DNA from: Streptomyces ferrugineus
Lineage (GTDB): Bacteria; Actinomycetota; Actinomycetes; Streptomycetales; Streptomycetaceae
Reading direction: 5' to 3'
Assembly: GCF_015160855.1 (NCBI RefSeq)
Contig: NZ_CP063373.1
Location: 4,650,001 to 4,714,000 of the forward strand
DNA length: 64,000 nt
Positions 18,309-27,676 of this stretch are shown here, piece after piece. The notes under the pieces were generated by a model. It worked only from the letters and a program-made list of their open reading frames with translations. It did not search any database and was not told the origin of the DNA. The translations under genes were made by a program, and so were the position numbers. Position 1 is the first letter of the stretch. Every line of letters starts with the position of its first letter.

Positions 18309-18331
18309 CTGATAGGAAGGTTTCCTATCAG
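18309..18331. promoter_or_regulatory. CsnR-like operator upstream of the chitosanase
   Basis: Two 10-base perfectly complementary arms (18309-18318 and 18322-18331) are separated by 3 bases. The centre AGGAAGGTTTCCT resembles the box described for the ROK-family repressor CsnR in front of Streptomyces chitosanase genes. No csnR gene is in the window. Confidence 0.7.
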
Positions 18332-18391
18332 ACTGTGGACGCGATGGGCAGCGGTCGCGTCAAAGGTTCGTACCTATCTACAAGCCGTCGG

Positions 18392-21160
18392 CTACGGCAG
18401 CGGCTGCTCCGACCAGATCACCTTGCCCGCGGGCAGATACCGCGTCCCCCACCGCTCGGCGAGCTGCGCCACGAGGAACAGGCCGCGCCCGCCCTCGTCC
18501 GTCATGGCCGCGTACCGCAGATGCGGCGAGGTGCTGCTGCTGTCGAAGACCTCGCAGATCAGGCTCCGGTCGCGCAGCATGCGCACCCGGATCGGGGCAC
18601 CGCCGTACCGGATCGCGTTGGTGACCAGCTCGCTCAGGATCAGCTCCGTGGTGAACGTCAGCTCCTCGAGCCCCCAGCTCTCCAGCGTCCGCGTCACGGT
18701 GGCGCGCACCTGTGCCACGGCGGCCGGGTCGGACGGCACGTCCCACTCGGCGACCAGGTCGGCACCGAGGGCCCGGGTACGCGCCACGATCAGCGCGATG
18801 TCGTCGCTCGGCCGGGCCGGCAGCCGGGCCTCAAGCACCGCCTGGCAGATCTCCTCCGGCGTCCGGTCCGCGCCGGCCAGCGCGTCGCGCAACAGCTCCA
18901 GACCCTCGTCGATGTCCCGGCCCCGGTCCTCCACCAGCCCGTCCGTGTACAGCACCAGCCGGCTGTCCCGCGCCAGCTCCAGCTCGGCCGTCTCGAACGG
19001 CAGCCCGCCCAGGCCCAGCGGGGGACCGGCGGGCACGTCGGGGAAGTCGACGGTGCCGTCCGGCCGCACCAGGGCCGGCGGCGGATGTCCGGCGCGGGCG
19101 ATCGTGCACAGCCGGGAGACCGGGTCGTAGACCGCGTACAGACAGGTCGCACCGGTCACCGCGGCGCCGTCGCCCTCCTGGGCCTCGTCCTGGTCGATAC
19201 GGGCCACCAGCTCGTCGAGGAGCGCGAGCAGCTCGTCGGGCGGCAGGTCCAGCGCGGAGAAGTTGTGCACGGCCGTACGCAGCCGCCCCATGGTGGCCGC
19301 CGCGTGCAGCCCGTGGCCGACGACGTCCCCCACCACCAGCGCCACCCGGGCACCGGACAGCGGCAGCACGTCGAACCAGTCACCGCCCACCCCGGCCTGC
19401 GCGGGCAGATACCGGTAGGCGATGTCCAGGGCGTTCTGCTCGGGCAGCCTGCGCGGCAGCAGGCTGCGCTGAAGCGTCACCGCCATGCTGTGCTCACGCG
19501 TGTACCGGCGGGCGTTGTCGATGGACACCGCCGCCCGGGCGACCAGCTCCTCGGCGAGCGCCACCTCGTCGGCGTCGAACGGCTCGGCCTTCTTCGACCG
19601 CCAGAAACTCACCACGCCCAGCACCAGGGACCCCGCCCGCAGCGGCACCGCGACCAGCGAGTGGATGCCGAACTCCACCACCTGCGCCGTCCGCTCCAGA
19701 TCCTGGGCACGCCAGCCCGGCGCCTCCTGGAGGCGGGGCTCGATGACGGCCGACCCGTCGCCGAGCGCGCGGCCCTGCGGCGAGGAGTCGACGAACCGGA
19801 TCTGCCGGCCCACCGGGTACAGCGGCGCGTCCTTGCGGATCCCGCTCAGCGCCGTGCGCCGCAGCCGGGTCGCCGCCTCCGGCTGCCCGCCGCCCAGCAC
19901 CGCGTCGAACAGGTCGACCGTGGCGTAGTCCGCGAACCGGGGCACCGCCAGCTCCGCCAGTTCCTCGGCGGTACGGGTGACGTCCAGGCTGGTGCCGATG
20001 CCCACCCCGGCGTCGTACAGCATGTTCAGGCGCTCGCGGGCCTCCTCGGCGCGCCCGGACAGGGCACGCAGCTCCGTCGAGTCGCGCAGCGTGGCGACGC
20101 TCCCGGAGGGCTTGCCCCTGAGGTGGGTGGGACGCTGGTTGACCGCCAGCAGCCGGTCCTTGACCAGGTGCACCTCGTCCGTGGCCATCCGGCCGGAGTC
20201 CAGCAGCTCGGCCGTGTCGGCGGCGAGGCCGAGGTCGCGGACCCGGCGCCCCTCGGCGTCCTCGGGCAGATCGAGCAGCCGGTGCGCCTCGTCGTTGGCG
20301 AGCAGCATCCTGCCCTCGTCGCCGACGATGATCACACCCTCCCGCACCGCGTGCAGGACGGCGTCGTGGTGCTCGTACATCCGCGTCATCTCGTCCGGCC
20401 CGAGGCCGTGCGTCTGCCGCATCAGCCGTCTGCTGACCAGCGCCGTGCCGCCCGTGGACAGGGCGAGCGCGACCGCGGCGGCGATCAGGACGAGGGGGAG
20501 CTGCCGGTCCGCCGTGCCGCCCACGGTGGCCGTCGTGATGCCGGCCGACACCAGGCCGACGACCTTCCCGTCGGGATCCTCGATCGGGACCACCGCCTGC
20601 ACGAGCGGGCCGATGGTGCCGGTGATCTGCTCGGTCACCACCCGGCCTTCGAGCGCCGGTTCCAGGTTCCCGACGAAGTGCTTGCCGATGCGGTCCGGCT
20701 TGGGGTGCGTGTAGCGGATGCCGTCGGTGTTCATGACGACGATGAAGTCCACGCCGGTCGCCTCGCGAGCCGCCTCGGCCCGGGGCTGGAGCACGGCCGT
20801 GGGGTCCGGGCCGTCCAGCGCCTCCCGGGTGCCCGGCGCGTTCGCGAACGCCTCGGCCACCGCCACCGAACGGTTGCGCGCCTCCTGCGTGCTGTCGTAG
20901 CGCACCTGGAGCACCAGGGCCACCACTGCGGCGACGACCAGCAGCAGCACGATCACCACCTGCAGCAGGAACACCTGCCCGGCGACGCTGCGCCCACCGA
21001 CCGCCGACCGCAGCCACGCCAGCGGGCCCCTGCGCCGGCCCGGATCGCGCGGCACTCCCCGTTCGGGCACCACAACAGCGCGGTCGGGCGCACGCCGAGT
21101 GCGCGGACCGCTGGGACGACGGGCCGACCGGGCCCCGGATCGACCCGATAGTCGGACCAT
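18392..21160 (-). CDS. Membrane sensor SpoIIE phosphatase with C-terminal anti-sigma-type ATPase
   Basis: A 922-residue signalling protein. After an Arg-rich N-terminus, TM1 (about 60-85) and TM2 (about 222-242) flank an extracytoplasmic CitA/DcuS-like Cache sensor (VDFIVVMNTDGIRYTHP). A PAS domain (about 265-370), GAF domain (about 385-550), SpoIIE/PP2C phosphatase (about 560-780; GVGGDWFDV, VGDVVGHGL) and histidine-kinase-like ATPase (about 790-920; N-box SELVTNAIRY, DEGGRGLFLV) follow. By family logic it dephosphorylates anti-anti-sigma (STAS) proteins, while the ATPase domain could phosphorylate them or bind a sigma factor. No STAS or sigma gene is adjacent. It is the first of three SpoIIE proteins within 9.2 kb. 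The start ATG lacks a strong ribosome binding site, so the N-terminus could be shorter. Confidence 0.9.
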   Translation of the reverse strand: MVRLSGRSGARSARRPSGPRTRRAPDRAVVVPERGVPRDPGRRRGPLAWLRSAVGGRSVAGQVFLLQVVIVLLLVVAAVVALVLQVRYDSTQEARNRSVAVAEAFANAPGTREALDGPDPTAVLQPRAEAAREATGVDFIVVMNTDGIRYTHPKPDRIGKHFVGNLEPALEGRVVTEQITGTIGPLVQAVVPIEDPDGKVVGLVSAGITTATVGGTADRQLPLVLIAAAVALALSTGGTALVSRRLMRQTHGLGPDEMTRMYEHHDAVLHAVREGVIIVGDEGRMLLANDEAHRLLDLPEDAEGRRVRDLGLAADTAELLDSGRMATDEVHLVKDRLLAVNQRPTHLRGKPSGSVATLRDSTELRALSGRAEEARERLNMLYDAGVGIGTSLDVTRTAEELAELAVPRFADYATVDLFDAVLGGGQPEAATRLRRTALSGIRKDAPLYPVGRQIRFVDSSPQGRALGDGSAVIEPRLQEAPGWRAQDLERTAQVVEFGIHSLVAVPLRAGSLVLGVVSFWRSKKAEPFDADEVALAEELVARAAVSIDNARRYTREHSMAVTLQRSLLPRRLPEQNALDIAYRYLPAQAGVGGDWFDVLPLSGARVALVVGDVVGHGLHAAATMGRLRTAVHNFSALDLPPDELLALLDELVARIDQDEAQEGDGAAVTGATCLYAVYDPVSRLCTIARAGHPPPALVRPDGTVDFPDVPAGPPLGLGGLPFETAELELARDSRLVLYTDGLVEDRGRDIDEGLELLRDALAGADRTPEEICQAVLEARLPARPSDDIALIVARTRALGADLVAEWDVPSDPAAVAQVRATVTRTLESWGLEELTFTTELILSELVTNAIRYGGAPIRVRMLRDRSLICEVFDSSSTSPHLRYAAMTDEGGRGLFLVAQLAERWGTRYLPAGKVIWSEQPLP

Positions 21161-21315
21161 GTGCCCATGTCTACACTGCCGCGCCTTCGGAGGCGAGAGA
21201 CGTCACAGACCGTGACAGGAGGTGTTTCCTCTCTCACCCGACGATCACATCGTGAAGCGTCGAGCGCGGGCAACTCCCGTGTCCGGAGCAGGGTTACGAC
21301 GCCGTCGGCGTGCCC

Positions 21316-23841
21316 TCACTTCCGGCGCAGCGGCGTGGCCCGCCGGGTGGCGAGCAGCAGCGCGATGTCGTCGGGGCGATCCGCCATGTGCCGGGCCGTC
21401 GCGGTGAGCCGGTCGGCCACGCCCGCCAGCGAGCGGCCGCCCGGCCGGGCACCGAGGGCACCGGCCTTGGCCAGCGCCACCCGCAGCGCGCTGATGCCCT
21501 CGTCGATGTCGACGCCGGGCCGCTCGACCAGCCCGTCCGTGTACAGCGCCAGCACGGCACCGGGCTCCATCCGTAGCTCCGCGACCGGATACTGCGCCTG
21601 CTGGTCCACGCCGAGCACGATCCCGCCCGGCAGATCCACCAGATGGGTACGACCGTCCGGGCGGCGCAGCAGCGGCCGCGGATGCCCGGCCACGGCCGCC
21701 TGGGCGACGCCGGTCGCGGGGTCGAGGCGGATGTAGCAGCAGCTCGCGAACAGGCCGGTGTCGAGGTCGATGAGCAGGTGGTTGGTGCCGCTCATGACCT
21801 CGTCCGGCGGCCGGTCGCCGAGCGCGAAGGCCCGCACGGCGCTGCGCAGCTGGCCCATGGTGGCCGCCGCCTGCACACCGTGCCCCTGCACATCGCCGAT
21901 GACCAGGGCAAGGCCGTCCCCGGCGGGCACGACGTCGTACCAGTCACCGCCCACCTCCATGCCCTGGGTGCCCGGCAGATAGCGCCCGGCGGTCTCCAGC
22001 AGCGGGTGCTGGGACAGCCGCCGGGGCAGCAGTGCCTGCTGCAGCCCGCGGGCCAGCGCGGCCTCGCTCTCATAGCGCTGCGCCTTCTCCATGGCGTGCG
22101 CGATCAGGCCGGCCATGGCCGTGAGCACCGCGCGTTCCTCGCTGCTGAAGCTGCGCGGCCGGTCGAAGCCGAGGATGCACGAGCCCACGGGACGCCCGGA
22201 GGCGATCAGCGGCAGGAAGGCGCGGGCGCCCTCCGTCGCGTCCAGCGCGATGCCCGGATAGGCGTCGGCGAGCTGCTGCATCGAGTCGAAGAACAGCGGA
22301 CGCCCGCTGGTCAGGGTCTCCACCCCCGGCAGGCTCTCGTCCAGCCCCACACCTTCGAACGGGGCGAGGAACCCCTTCGGGAAGCCCGTCTCCCACGCCA
22401 GGTACAGATGCCGCTCCTGGAGCAGATAGATGGCCAGCCGGCGGCCGCCGAACGCGGGCAGCAGCTCCCGCATCACCACGGCCGACACCTGACGGGGCGT
22501 GACGGCCTCCGTCAGCGCGATGGCGAGGATGATCGGGCGGTACAGCGGGGCGAGCGAGGGCGCCCCGGCCGGCTCCGGAGTGACATGCGGCTCCGGCAGG
22601 TCGGACGGCGTGTCCGCCACCCCGTGCCCCGGGCGGATCGTGCAGGTCAGCAGGTCGGGCCCGGGATAGACGGACAGGGCGAGCCAGTCGCCGCCGAACG
22701 GGCGGTCGGCGGGTTCCCGCTCGGGGACGGACGGTCTGCGGACATGGAAGTGCACCGGATCCGGAGCCAGCAGGGCCACCCGCAGATGGTCCTCGACGGC
22801 GGGCTGGTTCAGCCATGGCACGCCCTCCCACAGCGTCCGGCCCAGCAGCTCGGTGCGCGACCGGCGCAGCAGCCGCGCCGCATGCGGATTCGCGTAGACG
22901 ACCGACCCCAGCCGGTCCAGGCAGAACACCCCGTCGGGAAGCTGATCGGCCGCCACGTCCGCCACCGCGCCCGCCCCCGGGTCGAGGACGACACCGCGCA
23001 CCGGCGACGCCCCGAAGGGAGCCGAGTCGTCGTACGGCCCCCAGACCTCGACCAGCCGCAGCGCACCGTTGGCGGCCCGCACATACAGCGGCAGCGCCGG
23101 TGGCCGGCCGCCGGCCGCCTCCCGCAGCGCCGCCAGAATCCGGTCCGCGTCCCCCGGGGCGACGGCCGCCGCGAACTCCTCCACGGTGGCGTGCGCCTCG
23201 CCCGGAGGCTCGCCGAGCACGACGTTCAGCCGCTCCTCCGCGCTCACGACACCCGACACCGGATCCCAGGCGAACCGGCCGAGATACCCGGAGGGCCGGC
23301 GTCTGGCCGGCGGCCGGACGCACAGGGGCCCGCCGTCCCAGGACACCGCCGACCCGTCCTGGTCCTCCAGGGTCCGCAGCGCCGATCCCAGCTCCTTGGC
23401 GAGCTGCGCCATGCGCTCGCGCACGGGCAGCAGCTCCGCGGCGTCCGGCGCCGAGGGCCGCAGCACGGTCAGCACGCCGAAGACGGAGGAACCGCAGGTG
23501 ACGGGGACGTACAGGGAACCGAACTGGAACGGCAGACCGGCCGCGAACTGCGGATAGCGGCGCATCGTCTCGGTCGCGTTCGGCAGCACCACCTCGACCC
23601 CGAGCCGGTAGGCGTCCGCGACCGGAAACGGCCGGTCCACATGCAGTCGCCACCATGGCCGGAACAGCGGCCCCGGCAGGCCTTCCAGCACCGCAAGCCG
23701 GAGCAGTCCGGGCGTGCCGGAGCGCAGGTAGACCCCTCCCGCGTGGCCACCGGCCGCGCTGATCGCCTCCGCCGAGGCATCGATCAGCAGCGCCGCCAGC
23801 CCGCCGGGCGTCCGCTCTGCGCCCTCGGCGCTCACCGTCAT
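21316..23841 (-). CDS. Cytosolic PAS/GAF-SpoIIE phosphatase without ATPase domain
   Basis: An 841-residue soluble protein. The ATG at 23841 (MTVSAEGAERTPGG) has GAGG at good spacing; the 55 codons above it run into a hairpin and are rejected. Domains: N-terminal GAF-like (about 15-180, with YVPVTCGSSVFGVLTVLRP), PAS repeats (about 215-480; LDRLGSVVYANPHAARLL), a second GAF (about 490-640) and C-terminal SpoIIE/PP2C (about 655-840; MEVGGDWYDVVPAGDG, IGDVQGHGVQAA, YTDGLVER). Unlike its two neighbours it stops after the phosphatase, so it can only remove phosphate. It probably responds to a cytosolic ligand or redox signal. It diverges from the TPR gene at 24107. Confidence 0.9.
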   Translation of the reverse strand: MTVSAEGAERTPGGLAALLIDASAEAISAAGGHAGGVYLRSGTPGLLRLAVLEGLPGPLFRPWWRLHVDRPFPVADAYRLGVEVVLPNATETMRRYPQFAAGLPFQFGSLYVPVTCGSSVFGVLTVLRPSAPDAAELLPVRERMAQLAKELGSALRTLEDQDGSAVSWDGGPLCVRPPARRRPSGYLGRFAWDPVSGVVSAEERLNVVLGEPPGEAHATVEEFAAAVAPGDADRILAALREAAGGRPPALPLYVRAANGALRLVEVWGPYDDSAPFGASPVRGVVLDPGAGAVADVAADQLPDGVFCLDRLGSVVYANPHAARLLRRSRTELLGRTLWEGVPWLNQPAVEDHLRVALLAPDPVHFHVRRPSVPEREPADRPFGGDWLALSVYPGPDLLTCTIRPGHGVADTPSDLPEPHVTPEPAGAPSLAPLYRPIILAIALTEAVTPRQVSAVVMRELLPAFGGRRLAIYLLQERHLYLAWETGFPKGFLAPFEGVGLDESLPGVETLTSGRPLFFDSMQQLADAYPGIALDATEGARAFLPLIASGRPVGSCILGFDRPRSFSSEERAVLTAMAGLIAHAMEKAQRYESEAALARGLQQALLPRRLSQHPLLETAGRYLPGTQGMEVGGDWYDVVPAGDGLALVIGDVQGHGVQAAATMGQLRSAVRAFALGDRPPDEVMSGTNHLLIDLDTGLFASCCYIRLDPATGVAQAAVAGHPRPLLRRPDGRTHLVDLPGGIVLGVDQQAQYPVAELRMEPGAVLALYTDGLVERPGVDIDEGISALRVALAKAGALGARPGGRSLAGVADRLTATARHMADRPDDIALLLATRRATPLRRK

Positions 23842-23944
23842 CGGCCCTACCTCGTCCGTACGCCGTCGCGCGCGCGACACAGCAAGAATGCGCCACGACG
23901 CCCCCCGCCCGCACCTGGGCGGCGCAACCTCGTGCGGAAGATTT

Positions 23945-23988
23945 CCGGTCAGGGGCGTCCCGCGGCGCTGCGGGACGCCCCTGACCGG
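23945..23988. repeat. Perfect 19-bp inverted repeat between divergent genes
   Basis: Arms 23945-23963 and 23970-23988 are perfectly complementary with a 6-base loop. It looks like a strong intrinsic terminator but sits between two genes that point away from each other, 104 bases above one start and 119 above the other, so it terminates neither annotated gene. Confidence 0.85.
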
Positions 23989-24106
23989 AGACACGATCCC
24001 CCGCAACCGGGCGGCTTCCCGGCCCGTTGTCGGTGCGAGGCCACGCCATCACCGGGAACACTCGGAAGCGACCCGGCGGGCTCAGCACAGGCAGGAGAGC
24101 AGACGC

Positions 24107-25774
24107 ATGGAGTACTACGACCTCGGCGGCCACACCCGCTCCGTCACCACCTCCTCCGCCCAGGCCCAGCTCTGGTTCGACCGCGGCCTGGTGTGGACGT
24201 ACGCCTTCCACCACGAGGAGGCCGTCGCCTGCTTCGAGGCCGCGGCCCAGGCCGACCCCGACTGCGCCATGGCCCACTGGGGCATCGCCTACGCCCTCGG
24301 CCCGAACTACAACAAGCCCTGGGAGTTCTTCGACGACCAGGACCTCGTACGCACCGTCGACCGCACCCACGCCGCGGTGGAGCTGGCCCACGAGAAGGCG
24401 GCGCACGCCACCCCCGTCGAACAGGCACTGATCGCCGCACTGCGGGCCCGCTACCCGCAGGCCAAGGCGGTGCCGGACTGCTCGATCTGGAACGCCCCCT
24501 ACGCCGACAGCATGCGCGCCGTGTACGAACTCGCCCCCGACGACCCGGACATCGCCACCCTCTACGCAGACGCCCTGATGAACCTGACGCCCTGGCAGCT
24601 CTGGGACCTCGGGACCGGCGAACCGGCCGAAGGCGCCCGCACGACGGAGGCGAAGGCCGTCCTCGACCGTGCCCTGGCGACCGACGCCGGACGCGACCAC
24701 CCGGGGCTGGTCCACATGTACGTCCACCTGATGGAGATGTCCCCGACCCCCGAGGCGGCCCTGTCCGTCGCCGACCGGCTGCGCGGACTGGTGCCCGACG
24801 CCGGACACCTCAACCACATGCCCTCGCACCTGGAGGTGCTGTGCGGCGACTACCGGCGGGTGGTCTCCGACAACACCGCGGCGATCGCGGCCGACGAGAA
24901 GTACCACGCCCGGGCCGGGGCGATGAACTTCTACACCCTCTACCGCTCGCACAACTACCACTTCAAGATCTACGGCGCGATGTTCCTCGGCCAGTCCGAG
25001 GTCGCCCTCAAGACCGCGGCAGAGCTCGAGGCGTCCATTCCCGAGGAACTGCTGCGGGTGCCGAGCCCGCCGATGGCCGACTGGCTCGAGGGCTTCCTCG
25101 CCATGCGCGTCCACGTGCTGATCCGCTTCGGCCGCTGGGACGACATCCTCGCGCTGCCCCTGCCCGCCGATCCCGAGCTGTACTGCGTGACCACCGCGAT
25201 GCTCCACTACGCCCGCGGTGTCGCGCTGTCCTCCACCCACCGCGTCCAGGAGGCGGAGGCGGAGCGCCGGCTCTTCCGCGAGGCGGTGGCCCGGGTCCCG
25301 GAGACCCGCATGCTCTTCAACAACACCTGCGCCGACATCCTCGCCATCGCCTCGGCGATGCTCGACGGCGAACTGGAATACCGCAAGGGCGACCACGACA
25401 CGGCCTTCGCCGCACTGGAACGTTCCATCGAACTCGACGACAACCTCCCCTACGACGAGCCCTGGGGCTGGATGCAGCCCACCCGGCACGCCTACGGCGC
25501 CCTCCTCCTGGAGCAGGGGCGTGTCGAGGAGGCCGAGGCGGTCTACCGCGCCGACCTCGGTCTCGACGGCACCCTCCCGCGCGCCCTGCAGCACCCCGGC
25601 AATGTCTGGTCCCTGCACGGCCTGCACGAGTGCCTGATGCGTCTGGGCCGGACCGGGGAGGCGCAGATGGCGGCCCAGCAACTGCGGCTGGCCGCCGCGC
25701 TGGCGGACGTACCGATCGAGGCGTCCTGCTACTGCCGCCTCGACACCACCGCCGAAGGCCCCTGCTGCGCCTGA
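24107..25774 (+). CDS. Tetratricopeptide-repeat protein, unknown function
   Basis: A 555-residue protein made largely of TPR-like helical pairs (for example WFDRGLVWTYAFHHEEAVACFEAAAQADPDCAMAHW split across the first repeat, and repeats near residues 420-500). The region AHWGIAYALGPNYN is characteristic of a family of bacterial TPR proteins whose role is unknown. It has many conserved His (HMYVHLMEM, LNHMPSHLEVL), which hint at metal binding, and a Cys-rich end (SCYCRL...PCCA). No signal peptide. The ATG at 24107 has AGGAGA nine bases upstream. It sits between two SpoIIE genes on the opposite strand and might scaffold the same pathway; that is speculation from position. Confidence 0.8.
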   Translation: MEYYDLGGHTRSVTTSSAQAQLWFDRGLVWTYAFHHEEAVACFEAAAQADPDCAMAHWGIAYALGPNYNKPWEFFDDQDLVRTVDRTHAAVELAHEKAAHATPVEQALIAALRARYPQAKAVPDCSIWNAPYADSMRAVYELAPDDPDIATLYADALMNLTPWQLWDLGTGEPAEGARTTEAKAVLDRALATDAGRDHPGLVHMYVHLMEMSPTPEAALSVADRLRGLVPDAGHLNHMPSHLEVLCGDYRRVVSDNTAAIAADEKYHARAGAMNFYTLYRSHNYHFKIYGAMFLGQSEVALKTAAELEASIPEELLRVPSPPMADWLEGFLAMRVHVLIRFGRWDDILALPLPADPELYCVTTAMLHYARGVALSSTHRVQEAEAERRLFREAVARVPETRMLFNNTCADILAIASAMLDGELEYRKGDHDTAFAALERSIELDDNLPYDEPWGWMQPTRHAYGALLLEQGRVEEAEAVYRADLGLDGTLPRALQHPGNVWSLHGLHECLMRLGRTGEAQMAAQQLRLAAALADVPIEASCYCRLDTTAEGPCCA

Positions 25775-25815
25775 CGGCCGTCGTGCCGGGCGTGCTTCGG
25801 GTGTCCTCGACGCCT

Positions 25816-27597
25816 TCACCCTGCGGCGCCCGGCAGCCTCTGCTCGAACCACACCACCTTGCCCGTGCTCACCCTCGTCACGCCCCACCGCCACGAGAGC
25901 TGGTCGACCAGGAACAGTCCCCGGCCGCCCTCGTCGCTGAGCCGGGCATGCCGCATCCTCGGCACCACCGGAGAGTCGTCACCCACCTCGCAGCGCAGCA
26001 CGTCCGTGGACAGCAGCCGCAGGGTGATCGGCCGGGAAGCGAAGCGCACGGCGTTCGCCACCACCTCGCTGACCATGAGCTCGGTGGTCTCCAGCAGGGA
26101 CTCCAGGCCCCACTGGCGCAGCGTCCGGCGGGTCAGCCGACGGGCCTGTCCCGCGGTCTGCGGGCGGGGCGCCATGTACCAGTACGCGACGGTCTCCGGA
26201 AGGATGCCCTCGAACCGGGCGGCGAGCAGCGCGATGTCGTCGTCCCGGTCACCCTTGCCCAGCGTGCCGAGGGCCTCGTCGCACAGCTCCTCCAGCGCCA
26301 GGGGTGCCGCCGCGGAGGCGGCCGCGCGCAGCCGGGCGCACAGCCGGTCCACCCCGGTGAGCACGTCCGAGTCGCGGGACTCGACCAGGCCGTCGGTGTA
26401 CAGCAGCAGCGTCGCTCCCGTCGGCGCGTTTGTCTCGACGGTCTCGAATCCGCCGCTGCCCACGCCGATCGGCGCCCCGGGCGGGACATGGAGGACCTCC
26501 GTGCCGCCGTCGGGGTGCAGCAGGACCGGCGGCAGATGGCCGGCGCTGGACACCAGCAGGCGGTGCAGCACCGGGTCGTACATGGCGTACAGGCAGGTCG
26601 CCGTGTGCTCGCTGCCCAGCCGCCCGGCCTGTTCGTCGAGGTGGTGCAGCACCTCGTCCGGGGGCAGATCGAGCCCGGCCAGGGTCTGCACGCTGGTCCG
26701 CAGCTGGCCCATGATCGCGGCCGAGGTCATGGAATGGCCCATCACATCGCCGATGACCAGGGCGACGCGGTTGCCGGGCAGGGGGATCGCGTCGTACCAG
26801 TCGCCGCCGACCTGGGCGGTGCGCGAGGACGGCAGATAGCGGCTGGCCAGCCGGACGCCGGGCGGCGCCGGGAGGGACGGTGGGAGCATCGTGCGCTGCA
26901 AGGTGTCCGCGATGGACGCCTCACGTTCGTACAGCATCGCCTTCTCGAGCCCGAGCGCGGTGTGGGTGGCCAGTTGGGAGGCGACGAGCAGGTCGTCGCC
27001 GGTGAAGTCCGGCCGGTCGGGTGCGCGGACGAGGACGACGCTGCCCAGGACCTGGCTGCGGCCGTGCAGCGGGGCGACGATCAGGCGTCCCCCGAGCGGC
27101 ACCGCCGGATGCGGCGACCCCAGCAGCTCGGCCGTCGCGGGGGCGATGCCCGGCGTGTTCCCCAGCACCGGCCGCCCGTCCTGGAGCAGTTTGGCGAGCA
27201 GGCCGCCGGCGGCCGGGCGCACGGACTCCGGTGCCTGGACGGTGGGTGTGTCCGTCGGGGGCGGACCGGAGCCGGGGTGCGGGCGCGAGGCCTGGTCCAT
27301 GGTGTGCAGCCGCAGGACCGCCGGGGTGCTGCCGGTTTCGTCGCCGACCGGCAGGGGGGCGTACAGATGGACGAACGCGGTGTCGGCGAAGGCCGGGACG
27401 GCCGCCCGGCACAGTTCGTACAGGGTCTCGTCGAGGTTCATGCCGCGGGCGATCCGGCGGGTCGCCGCGTCGAGGTAGCGCAGCCGGTCGGTCTGCGGCT
27501 CGGCGACGCCCGGTCGGTCGCCCCGCGGGGTTCCGGAAGGGGTTTCCGCGGACAGGGGCGACGGATCGGGGTGCGGCGGCCGATGCGACTTCGTCAT
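25816..27597 (-). CDS. GAF-SpoIIE phosphatase with C-terminal anti-sigma-type ATPase
   Basis: A 593-residue soluble protein. The ATG at 27597 (MTKSHRPPHPDPSP) is used; the frame above it crosses a tandem repeat. Domains: disordered Pro-rich start, GAF (about 45-225), SpoIIE/PP2C (about 235-440; QVGGDWYDAIPLPGNR, IGDVMGHSMTSA, YTDGLVESRDSD) and HATPase_c (about 460-590; VSEVVANAVRF, DEGGRGLFLVDQL). It has the same phosphatase-plus-ATPase tail as the membrane paralogue at 18392 but lacks membrane anchors. Role inferred as a partner-switching regulator acting on STAS and anti-sigma partners encoded elsewhere. It converges with the TPR gene, with 41 bases between stops. Confidence 0.9.
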   Translation of the reverse strand: MTKSHRPPHPDPSPLSAETPSGTPRGDRPGVAEPQTDRLRYLDAATRRIARGMNLDETLYELCRAAVPAFADTAFVHLYAPLPVGDETGSTPAVLRLHTMDQASRPHPGSGPPPTDTPTVQAPESVRPAAGGLLAKLLQDGRPVLGNTPGIAPATAELLGSPHPAVPLGGRLIVAPLHGRSQVLGSVVLVRAPDRPDFTGDDLLVASQLATHTALGLEKAMLYEREASIADTLQRTMLPPSLPAPPGVRLASRYLPSSRTAQVGGDWYDAIPLPGNRVALVIGDVMGHSMTSAAIMGQLRTSVQTLAGLDLPPDEVLHHLDEQAGRLGSEHTATCLYAMYDPVLHRLLVSSAGHLPPVLLHPDGGTEVLHVPPGAPIGVGSGGFETVETNAPTGATLLLYTDGLVESRDSDVLTGVDRLCARLRAAASAAAPLALEELCDEALGTLGKGDRDDDIALLAARFEGILPETVAYWYMAPRPQTAGQARRLTRRTLRQWGLESLLETTELMVSEVVANAVRFASRPITLRLLSTDVLRCEVGDDSPVVPRMRHARLSDEGGRGLFLVDQLSWRWGVTRVSTGKVVWFEQRLPGAAG

Positions 27598-27616
27598 GCC
27601 TGTCCTTATGCCGGTC

Positions 27617-27643
27617 CGTCCGACCGTCCGACCGTCCGACCGT
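27617..27643. repeat. Short tandem repeat, 8-bp unit
   Basis: Three exact copies of CGTCCGAC followed by a partial fourth lie between the SpoIIE start and the methyltransferase stop. It may be slippage-derived; no function is evident. Confidence 0.8.
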
Positions 27644-27676
27644 GCGGCCCGCGCCGGAGCGAGCGGATCAGGGTCG

